This document shows positions 1-4,878 of a stretch of DNA of 6,457 bases, in pieces (the stretch's first letter is position 1; each line of letters starts with the position of its first letter). The notes beneath the pieces are model-generated. The model was not told where the DNA came from. It saw only the letters and a list, made by a program, of their open reading frames with translations, and did no database searches. The DNA is from an uncultured Terriglobales bacterium (lineage in GTDB: Bacteria > Acidobacteriota > Terriglobia > Terriglobales > Acidobacteriaceae). Made by a program: the position numbers and the translations under genes. Location of the stretch: assembly GCA_955652845.1 (NCBI GenBank), contig CATPBY010000408.1, positions 1 to 6,457 on the forward strand, in the 5' to 3' direction.

Positions 1-1
1 G

Positions 2-142
2 AATGTCACGGTATTCACGGCTTCGGGCGTGCACTCGCTAAGGAGAATAGCTCCCGACGGGGCGAAACCTATTCAACTCGAAGGATCGAACTGGAAAATG
101 GACCTGGGCCCATACGACGGCACGATTGTCGAGTGGAAGTAA
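2..142 (+). CDS. 3' end of an unidentified protein (46 residues visible)
   Basis: An open frame runs in from the left edge and ends at TAA 140-142. The visible residues end in DLGPYDGTIVEWK. This alternation of hydrophobic and polar residues, with a terminal 'Y-x-x-x-V-x-E-W' strand, resembles the last beta strand of the C-terminal beta-sandwich found in many glycoside hydrolases. That is an impression from a short tail, not an identification. The sugar kinase that follows after 26 bases makes a carbohydrate-active enzyme plausible and suggests co-transcription. The start, catalytic domain and any signal peptide lie outside the window. It could equally be any other beta-rich protein. The other two plus-strand frames here have no comparable protein-like ending just before a well-placed ribosome binding site. 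Confidence 0.6.
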   Translation, partial: NVTVFTASGVHSLRRIAPDGAKPIQLEGSNWKMDLGPYDGTIVEWK

Positions 143-168
143 ACATATAGAACTTTTGTTGGAGGCTC

Positions 169-1113
169 ATGGTTGGCGCTGTCGATGTAGGCGGAACGAA
201 AATCGCGGTTGGGATTGTGAATCCTGAGGGCAAGGTGTTGTTCCGTTCGGAATCAACCACCGGCGCGGATGGGCCCTATGAAGCCGCGCTCGGCCGCACA
301 GTAGAGATGTTGAAAAAGGGCATAGTCGAACTCGGCGCGAAGCTTCAGGGGATTGGAATCGGATCAACAGGGCCGGTGAATCCGTTTACCGGCGAAATCG
401 GCAATGTCAGCTTTTTCCCTGCTTGGCGGGGTCATAACCCAGTCAAGGATCTCGAAAAGATGTTCGGCGTCTCGGCCGCGATGGAAAATGACGCTGACGC
501 CGCCGCCCTGGGCGAAGCCGGCTGGGGATCAGGCAAGAATAAGTCGCGCCTGATTTATGTGACCGTCGGGACCGGGATTGGAGTTGGCATTGTTCTCGAC
601 GGACATATTTACCGCGGAGTGGACCATGCTCATCCTGAAATCGGTCATCACGTGCTTGATGCCTCCGGCCCGCTTTGCGTTTGCGGTTTTCGGGGGTGCT
701 GGGAATCACTGGCTGCGGGTCCAGCTATGGCTAGTTGGATGGAAGGTATTGCTCCTTCGGAGTATCCGCATCGTGCGGAATTGACTGCCAGGCGAATTTG
801 CGAATTGGCGCGTGACGGCGACGCATGGGCGCAAAGATCTGTAGATCGAGAAGCGTACTACCTCGGCTTGGGTCTGGCTAACCTTGTCACCATCTTTGTT
901 CCCGACGCGATTGTGCTGGGCGGAAGTGTCATGAAGAGTGCGCCACTCTTCATGGAAGGCATTCGCAGGGTCATCGCTGGCAGCTGTCGTTTCGTTCCCT
1001 TCAACAAGACAGAGTTGGCTCTCGCGTCTCTCGGTGAAGACAGCAATCTTATTGGTGCGGCCAGAGTGTGGTACCACCGATTCGGTTCCGCTGGAGGAGA
1101 TCGCGTTGCCTGA
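169..1113 (+). CDS. ROK-family sugar kinase (glucokinase-like)
   Basis: Cytoplasmic kinase of the ROK family, expected to phosphorylate glucose or a related hexose (or N-acyl hexosamine) with ATP. Its 314 residues match the usual length of ROK kinases, and there is no N-terminal helix-turn-helix, which argues against a ROK repressor such as NagC or Mlc. The phosphate-binding DVGGTK motif is at residues 6-11, the catalytic aspartate is probably D108 in ENDAD, and a second phosphate loop, VGTGIG, is at about 133-138. The sugar- and zinc-binding block follows: HPEIGH at 155-160, then the C-x-C-G-x-x-G-C-x-E signature at 170-179. Zinc ligands are predicted as H160, C170, C172 and C177. GGS at 251-253 fits the adenine side. 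The ATG has a GGAGG at 161-165, only 3 bases away, and an in-frame stop at 148-150 limits upstream extension. The substrate cannot be read from the sequence. It probably sits in one transcript with the preceding gene. Confidence 0.93.
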   Translation: MVGAVDVGGTKIAVGIVNPEGKVLFRSESTTGADGPYEAALGRTVEMLKKGIVELGAKLQGIGIGSTGPVNPFTGEIGNVSFFPAWRGHNPVKDLEKMFGVSAAMENDADAAALGEAGWGSGKNKSRLIYVTVGTGIGVGIVLDGHIYRGVDHAHPEIGHHVLDASGPLCVCGFRGCWESLAAGPAMASWMEGIAPSEYPHRAELTARRICELARDGDAWAQRSVDREAYYLGLGLANLVTIFVPDAIVLGGSVMKSAPLFMEGIRRVIAGSCRFVPFNKTELALASLGEDSNLIGAARVWYHRFGSAGGDRVA

Positions 1114-1213
1114 GTTTCCGGTCATCGAAGGCGAATACCTTCGCGATATTCTCTTCGGCTACGTTCTTAGCGTCGGCTCCCGGGCAAAGCCTGCCATCAC
1201 CAATGCATCGTAG
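1106..1213 (+). CDS. possible 35-codon ORF overlapping the kinase stop
   Basis: A TTG at 1106 is preceded by GGAGGAG at 1093-1099, a strong Shine-Dalgarno match at 6 bases. The frame starting there overlaps the kinase stop codon by a few bases and runs to TAG 1211-1213. It encodes about 35 residues beginning LPEFPVIEGEYLRDILFGYV, with no recognisable domain. Overlapping starts of this kind are typical of translational coupling. However, the purine run may simply be chance inside the kinase's last codons, and the product may be a leader, a remnant of a longer gene, or nothing. I do not recognise it. Confidence 0.2.
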   Translation: MPEFPVIEGEYLRDILFGYVLSVGSRAKPAITNAS

Positions 1214-1265
1214 ACCTGAAGAAATCAATCGCGGAACCCGGATTGAAGACCTCGGAGAACACATC
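1114..1265. other. gap between kinase and secreted-protein gene
   Basis: These 152 bases lie between two genes on the same strand. The first two thirds could be covered by the small overlapping ORF. Just before the ribosome binding site of the next gene there is a perfect 6-bp inverted repeat, TCAATC at 1225-1230 and GATTGA at 1241-1246, with a 10-base loop. There is no run of T after it, so it is not a classical terminator. I see no convincing -35/-10 pair. Confidence 0.4.
1254..1258 (+). promoter_or_regulatory. ribosome binding site that fixes the start at 1266
   Basis: GGAGA lies 7 bases before ATG 1266. The same frame is open back to 1068, but the earlier ATG lacks such a site and lies inside the kinase gene. 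The ATG at 1266 also starts directly with a signal peptide, so it is the preferred start. Confidence 0.7.
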
Positions 1266-2120
1266 ATGCTGCGTGCGCGTTGGCACTTAGTCCTCTTAGT
1301 GATATCGGCGGGTTGTGGGTGTGCGTGGAGTCAAGCGGCCGGAGGGGGAGAAAGCGCCCGCCAGCTCCCTCCAACTCCACCTCAGGCAGCGAGCCCCATG
1401 GATGTTGAGCTTCAATCCGGACCACAGCCTCCATGTGAAAGCGAACCGGTTCCGCCCTACCCCGCTCTCGATGAGCCGGCTGTCGTGAAATCGTGGAGCC
1501 GGTCTGATTTCGGCCGCGACTGGAAACCGCCCGCGTGCAGTGGTTGGACTGAAGTTGGATTTACGACATTGGTGACCATAAGCGCGCGATTTTCCTATAC
1601 GTCGGATGCTGGGAGCTTGCTTCAACACATCGGGACAATCTCAGCTCTCGCCGGGCTGCCCTACTGGTCCACCACTCACAAGCAGTGGCGAACTTTAATT
1701 GTGGACGCATACCCTCTGACAGATTCGCAGTCTGACCAACGCCGCAAGGACTTTACGGCGGATGAAATGAAGGACGGCGTTGTGCTTTATTTCGAGCAGA
1801 TCGATAACTTGACCGGTAAGGCTACCTACCGGATGCACGTTGTCAAGGCGTCGGCGAACCAGATCATTTACGAAGTCGAGAACGTCAGTACGATGCGATA
1901 TCACTTCATACCTGTGATTCACCCGGGGGAGTTGCAGTCAATTTATTTTCTGGATCGAGAATCGAATACAGCCTGGCGCTACTACAGCATCATGCGAACG
2001 GGAAAGAACGCCAGTTGGCTGATTGCGGGAAATACTTCTTCCTCGATTAACCGGGCGGTCGCTTTCTATCGCCACCTGGTCGGAATTCCAGCAGCCCAGG
2101 AGCCGCCCGGCGCGAGGTGA
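1266..2120 (+). CDS. secreted protein of unknown function (DUF6675-like)
   Basis: A 284-residue protein exported from the cytoplasm. A basic start (MLRARWH) is followed by a hydrophobic core at about residues 8-18 and a likely signal peptidase I site near SQA at 22-24. The cysteines at 17 and 19 lack a good lipobox, so a lipoprotein is less likely. Residues 25-75 are rich in proline, serine and glutamate and look like a flexible linker. The folded part starts near GWTEVGFTTLV (93-103) and carries blocks that look conserved: LLQHIGTISALAGLPYWST (118-136), YFEQIDN (175-181), VENVS (204-208), LQSIYFLDRES (223-233) and SSINRAVAFYRHLVGIP (259-275). From memory these match a family of uncharacterised bacterial exported proteins grouped as DUF6675. 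I cannot confirm that, and no catalytic motif is evident. It is followed by convergent genes on the other strand. Confidence 0.85.
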   Translation: MLRARWHLVLLVISAGCGCAWSQAAGGGESARQLPPTPPQAASPMDVELQSGPQPPCESEPVPPYPALDEPAVVKSWSRSDFGRDWKPPACSGWTEVGFTTLVTISARFSYTSDAGSLLQHIGTISALAGLPYWSTTHKQWRTLIVDAYPLTDSQSDQRRKDFTADEMKDGVVLYFEQIDNLTGKATYRMHVVKASANQIIYEVENVSTMRYHFIPVIHPGELQSIYFLDRESNTAWRYYSIMRTGKNASWLIAGNTSSSINRAVAFYRHLVGIPAAQEPPGAR

Positions 2121-2186
2121 AGATAGGTTTTCCGAGGCGAAACTTCCACGTTCCATGCGGAGCGGCAAAGGAAACGAACTGCTTGC
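2121..2186. other. convergent intergenic gap without clear terminator
   Basis: Sixty-six bases separate two stop codons on opposite strands. A bidirectional terminator would be expected here, but I find only weak complementarity (for example GTTT near 2127 with AAAC near 2139) and no strong GC stem with a T tract on either strand. Confidence 0.4.
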
Positions 2187-3368
2187 TTACGCCGCCCAGG
2201 GATCGATCACGATCTTTGTGACATTCTCTTTTTTGTCGCGCCAGACTTTGTACATTTCGGGAGCTTGTTCGAGCGTGATGCGATGCGAAATGATATAGCT
2301 GGGATCGATCTGGCCCTTTTCGATACGCTGAAGCAGGGGCTCCATGTAATTGTGCATATTAGTCTGACCCATTTTCATGGTTATGCCCTTCCCGAACGCG
2401 GCGCCAAATGGAACCTTATCAAGCAGGCCTCCGTAAACACCGGGTATGGAAACGGTGCCGCCTTTTCGTACCGCCTGGATTGCCTGTCTGAGAACGCTCG
2501 GTCTATCCGTTTCCAGCATTAACGCTGTTTTGACTTTGTCGTAAATTCCCTGTAGTTGGGCGGAATGAGCTTCCAGACCAACAGCGTCAATACAGGCGTC
2601 GGGTCCGATTCCTCCGGTTAAGTCCTTCAAGGCGGTCAGCACACTTACATCTTCCCCGGAATAATCAACCGTAATGGCTCCAATCGAGCGCGCCAGATCC
2701 AGGCGTTCCGGAAAGCGATCGATAGCGATGACGCGCGCAGCCCCAAGCATAAAAGCGCTGGCAATGGCAAACTGACCGACCGGTCCGCAACCCCACACTG
2801 CCACGGTGTCATTCTCCTGAATTTGCGCATTCTCTGCGGCCATGTATCCCGTCGGAAAAATGTCGGATAGGAAGAGGACTTTTTCATCGGGAAGATCGCT
2901 TTCGATTTTAAGAGGTCCGACGTTGGCAAAGGGCACCCGCACGTATTGGGCCTGCCCGCCGGCATATCCTCCCATCATGTGGGAGTAGCCGAAAAGACCG
3001 GAACCGGAATATCCGTAGGCTGCCTCCATCAAATGCGCGTTCGGATTGGTATTGTCGCAGGCGGACCAAATCCTTTTCTTACAAAATTCGCAGTTTCCAC
3101 ATGCGATCGTGAATGGCACAACCACACGGTCGCCGGGTTGAAGGTTCGCCACCTCTTTGCCGACTTCCTCAACGATGCCCATGAATTCATGGCCCAGAAT
3201 ATCCCCTTCTTCCATGGTCGGAATAAAGCCGTCAAACAGGTGCAGATCCGATCCGCAGATCGCGGTGCGAGTAATTTTGATAATGGCATCGTGTGGGTTC
3301 AAAATTGTCGGATCCGTGACATTGTGAACTTCGACCTTATTGTTTCCCATCCAACAGAGCGCTTTCAT
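2187..3368 (-). CDS. zinc-dependent alcohol/formaldehyde dehydrogenase-like protein (MDR superfamily)
   Basis: Cytoplasmic medium-chain dehydrogenase of 393 residues, of the glutathione-independent formaldehyde dehydrogenase-like type. It is expected to oxidise an alcohol or aldehyde adduct with NAD+. The GroES-like catalytic domain carries the catalytic zinc ligands C38 (AICGSD), H60-E61 (GHE) and probably D169 (SDIFPTG). The structural zinc lobe has C90, C93, C96 and C104. The Rossmann domain has GCGPVG at 193-198 and the acidic residue D217 at the end of the second strand, which favours NAD over NADP. Length and motif order are normal and no key residue is missing. The ATG at 3368-3366 has GGAG (minus strand of 3376-3379) 7 bases upstream. 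The SRPBCC gene stops 44 bases before this start, so the two are likely one operon. The substrate is unknown: threonine-, sorbitol- or formaldehyde-type dehydrogenases share this layout. Confidence 0.94.
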   Translation of the reverse strand: MKALCWMGNNKVEVHNVTDPTILNPHDAIIKITRTAICGSDLHLFDGFIPTMEEGDILGHEFMGIVEEVGKEVANLQPGDRVVVPFTIACGNCEFCKKRIWSACDNTNPNAHLMEAAYGYSGSGLFGYSHMMGGYAGGQAQYVRVPFANVGPLKIESDLPDEKVLFLSDIFPTGYMAAENAQIQENDTVAVWGCGPVGQFAIASAFMLGAARVIAIDRFPERLDLARSIGAITVDYSGEDVSVLTALKDLTGGIGPDACIDAVGLEAHSAQLQGIYDKVKTALMLETDRPSVLRQAIQAVRKGGTVSIPGVYGGLLDKVPFGAAFGKGITMKMGQTNMHNYMEPLLQRIEKGQIDPSYIISHRITLEQAPEMYKVWRDKKENVTKIVIDPWAA

Positions 3369-3412
3369 GATTGAACTCCATTTCGAGGTATAAAGTTTAA
3401 GAAGTCTTTATC
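3369..3412 (-). other. short intra-operon spacer
   Basis: Forty-four bases between the SRPBCC stop and the dehydrogenase start. It contains the Shine-Dalgarno of the dehydrogenase and an AT-rich stretch with a weak TAAAG/CTTTA pairing at 3390-3410. Nothing looks like a strong terminator, so read-through is expected. Confidence 0.4.
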
Positions 3413-4099
3413 TCAGCTTGCTTTGCGTGCCGGAGGAGTGGGAATCTCCTCGCCGTACATCGATCTTTTGATCCCTGCAATTTTCCCGCGGGGGCCGTGA
3501 GGCTGTCCTTCCGTTCGTGGAATCTCGCCGGTTTCAGCTAGAGCTTTGAAATGGCGGAGATATTCGATGACTGCCTGCTTTGGATTGCGGCCGACGATCG
3601 TTTCCCAGACACTTGCCAGTTTGCCCATGCGAAACTCTTGCAACACCGTGACCATCGTTCCCCGGCCACTAGGCGAAGGTTCGAAGATAACCTCGCCCGC
3701 GTTTTCCGACTCGCCTCCGATCGATCGCCACGCGATTCGGCGTCCCGGTTCATCAGCCAGAACTTCAGAATCCCACTCGATGGTCCTATCCTTATCTTTA
3801 TTTTTACCTTTATCGCCCCCTGAATCTTTACCCCCTGATCGCATTACCCAGTGAGAGGTTGTCTCGCCGGTGCGGGTTACCCGTTCGATTTGCTCCTGCC
3901 AGAGTGGTGCGCTTTCTACATCCCGCCACATCTCATAAAGAGTCTCGGGATCTGCTTGTACCAACGCACTTGTTCTAATCCATATCTTGCCGTCTTTGTC
4001 CTCCGGCGGCGGCAGATAACGGCCGTTGAGAATTACACCGGCGCTTGATGAGGCCGGCAGTAGTTTGGCATTCGGCTTTTCGTTCAATGCTTTCGACAT
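3413..4099 (-). CDS. SRPBCC (START-fold) 'cyclase/dehydrase' family protein
   Basis: A 228-residue protein with the SRPBCC/polyketide-cyclase fold, a helix-grip fold that binds hydrophobic ligands. The first strand and helix are visible at IRTSALVQADPETLYEMWRD (40-60). The later blocks are HWVMRSGG (83-90), IEWDSEVLADEPGRRIAWRS (107-126), NAGEVIFEPSPSGRGTMVTV (133-152) and the C-terminal helix QAVIEYLRHFKALAETGEIP (175-194), which is typical of the COG5637-like cyclase/dehydrase group. No signal peptide or membrane segment is present, so it is probably cytoplasmic. A lysine/aspartate/glycine-rich insert at 89-105 interrupts the expected short loop. The start at ATG 4099-4097 is preferred because AGGAG lies 6 bases upstream. 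A longer frame from a TTG at 4138 has no such support. It is probably co-transcribed with the zinc dehydrogenase. Ligand and reaction are unknown. Confidence 0.9.
   Translation of the reverse strand: MSKALNEKPNAKLLPASSSAGVILNGRYLPPPEDKDGKIWIRTSALVQADPETLYEMWRDVESAPLWQEQIERVTRTGETTSHWVMRSGGKDSGGDKGKNKDKDRTIEWDSEVLADEPGRRIAWRSIGGESENAGEVIFEPSPSGRGTMVTVLQEFRMGKLASVWETIVGRNPKQAVIEYLRHFKALAETGEIPRTEGQPHGPRGKIAGIKRSMYGEEIPTPPARKAS
3785..3835 (-). repeat. slippage-type low-complexity tract in the SRPBCC gene
   Basis: On the plus strand this tract is a degenerate string of CTTTAT/CTTTAC hexamers plus two copies of CCCCCTGA. It encodes residues 89-105, rich in Gly, Lys and Asp (GGKDSGGDKGKNKDKDR). 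The codons repeat in blocks, as expected from replication slippage, and related proteins usually have a short turn here. Confidence 0.65.
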
Positions 4100-4105
4100 T
4101 CTCCA

Positions 4106-4110
4106 CTCCT
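4106..4110 (-). promoter_or_regulatory. ribosome binding site that fixes the SRPBCC start at 4099
   Basis: Read on the minus strand this is AGGAG, 6 bases before ATG 4099-4097. It lies inside the longer alternative frame that would begin with TTG at 4138, and supports the shorter protein. Confidence 0.75.
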
Positions 4111-4265
4111 GAAAAATTTCGGTTACCCATCTGTTCAATCCTGATTAACTTGCTGTGGGTTTTGCCATCTTCACGTGCATGGCGCCGCGCCAGGAGTGAC
4201 ATCCCCAACATACCCTCGACCTTCGTCTTTACTGACGCCGGGTAGACGTGGCCCTTACCGGCAAC

Positions 4266-4283
4266 GATGCTCTGATGCTCTGA
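4266..4283. repeat. 8-bp tandem duplication causing the SDR frameshift
   Basis: GATGCTCT occurs at 4266-4273 and again at 4274-4281, followed by GA, so 18 bases have period 8. Eight is not a multiple of three, and removing one copy restores the SDR reading frame. Confidence 0.9.
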
Positions 4284-4309
4284 CACGCAACGTCATCAGG
4301 CTGGTTTTC

Positions 4310-4347
4310 AGTTCTTTGCTCGATCCGAAGTTCTTTGCTCGATCCGA
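4310..4347. repeat. perfect 19-bp tandem duplication in the SDR remnant
   Basis: AGTTCTTTGCTCGATCCGA is present at 4310-4328 and again, identical, at 4329-4347. On the minus strand it gives the repetitive peptide SSKELRIEQRTEN, about six residues longer than I expect between the 'MDxTxIG' and 'DDVA' blocks of related SDRs. The absence of any mismatch suggests a recent event. Confidence 0.93.
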
Positions 4348-4504
4348 TTTCCGTATTATCCATGCCGGCTCGGTGAAAGAAATCCGTGTCAAGAGACCCC
4401 GGTGATAACGCCGTGACAGAAATGCCGGTATCGCGAAGTTCACAGCGAAGGCGGTGGGCAAGTACAGCCCCAAAACCCTTCGTGGCGGCATACACCCGAC
4501 TCGA

Positions 4505-4701
4505 CGCACGAAATCTAAGTTTCGGCGGCAAAGTCGGGGGCGCCTCTGGGCAATCTAGGATGCATCGACTTTGGATCAGGATGGCTAAAAAAATGGCTGA
4601 CGGACAACGCTTAACTTTGCAAACAACCCAATGTTCACCGGAGGTCACGGTGCTGCCCAGAGCTTGCAGCTGGCACTTGCGGTTTTAAAAAAAGCATCGC
4701 T
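4505..4701. other. non-coding stretch between SDR remnant and tRNA-Ser
   Basis: Almost 200 bases in which I can support no gene on either strand. On the minus strand the frame of the SDR remnant stays open to 4648, but the translation does not resemble an SDR. The missing 5' half of the SDR gene would be expected here and is not recognisable. The end next to the tRNA holds a weak hairpin with a T run. Confidence 0.5.
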
Positions 4702-4702
4702 T
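4687..4702 (-). terminator. weak intrinsic terminator after tRNA-Ser
   Basis: On the minus strand AAGC-GAT-GCTT forms a 4-bp stem with a 3-base loop, ending in a run of seven T (plus-strand A at 4687-4693). The position immediately after the tRNA is right, but the stem is short and overlaps the last base of the CCA end. Confidence 0.35.
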
Positions 4703-4795
4703 GGCGGAGAGGGAGGGATTCGAACCCTCGATACAGGTGTTAGCCCGTATAACGGTTTAGCAAACCGCCGCCTTCAGCCACTCGGCCACCTCTCC
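4702..4795 (-). tRNA. tRNA-Ser(GCT) with encoded CCA
   Basis: Reads AGC and AGU codons. The acceptor stem pairs GGAGAGG (4795-4789) with CCTCTCC (4712-4706). The discriminator is G at 4705 and CCA is encoded at 4704-4702. The D arm starts GGCCGAGTGGCTGAAGG. The anticodon stem GCGGT/ACCGT encloses the loop TTGCTAA with anticodon GCT (4761-4759). The long variable arm, stem TACGGG/CCTGTA, is typical of serine tRNAs. The T arm is GAGGG-TTCGAAT-CCCTC. All stems pair, so the gene looks functional. It lies 83 bases after the diguanylate cyclase gene. Confidence 0.97.
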
Positions 4796-4813
4796 GGCGG
4801 GCTTTGAAGTTCC

Positions 4814-4819
4814 ATTGTA
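4814..4819 (-). promoter_or_regulatory. candidate -10 element for tRNA-Ser
   Basis: TACAAT on the minus strand, 18 bases before the mature tRNA 5' end, is a good -10 match at a sensible distance. No matching TTGACA-like -35 box is visible 16-18 bases upstream, so the promoter assignment is tentative. Confidence 0.4.
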
Positions 4820-4878
4820 GCAGCGAGGAGTGTTGGTTGGGATATGGATACAGCCGCGACTGCTTAAGAACATCGGGT

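Larger units (their letters stand above)
4146..4504 (-). pseudogene. remnant of a short-chain dehydrogenase/reductase (SDR), 5'-truncated and frameshifted
   Basis: The first frame (4504-4280) reads SSRVYAATKGFGAVLAHRLR and on through ELRDTGISVTALSPGSLDTDFFHRAGMD. This includes the SDR active-site pattern Y-x-x-x-K (Y at 4492-4490, K at 4480-4478) and the typical V-T-A-L-x-P-G strand with TDFFHRAGM after it. It then reaches QPDDVACQ. Homology continues in a different frame from about 4274 as QSIVAGKGHVYPASVKTKVEG. An 8-bp tandem duplication (4266-4281) sits exactly at the switch. Taking out one copy joins the frames as VACQSIVAGKGHVY. The Rossmann half (TGxxxGxG, NAG) is missing, and I find no trace of it in 4505-4701. 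No start codon or ribosome binding site fits. The frame also runs past the expected C-terminus without a clear stop. It lies directly upstream of the SRPBCC and dehydrogenase genes and may once have led that operon. Confidence 0.82.

Noticed and set aside
706..1125. Minus-strand open frame of 139 codons
   Set aside because: It is antisense to the ROK kinase, whose motifs are unambiguous. No ribosome binding site or domain is visible.
1068..1265. N-terminal extension of the secreted protein back to ATG 1068
   Set aside because: The extension overlaps the kinase gene, would bury the signal peptide 66 residues inside the protein, and lacks the good Shine-Dalgarno seen before ATG 1266.
2023..2298. 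Plus-strand frame crossing the convergent junction
   Set aside because: It overlaps the ends of both the secreted-protein gene and the zinc dehydrogenase gene, and its translation is unremarkable.
4100..4138. Thirteen-residue N-terminal extension of the SRPBCC protein from a TTG
   Set aside because: The extension covers the AGGAG site that serves ATG 4099, begins with a rare start codon and has no ribosome binding site of its own.
3975..4286. Minus-strand open frame of 103 codons as a separate gene
   Set aside because: Its first part is the displaced C-terminal half of the SDR remnant and its second part overlaps the SRPBCC start in another frame. It is not an independent gene.
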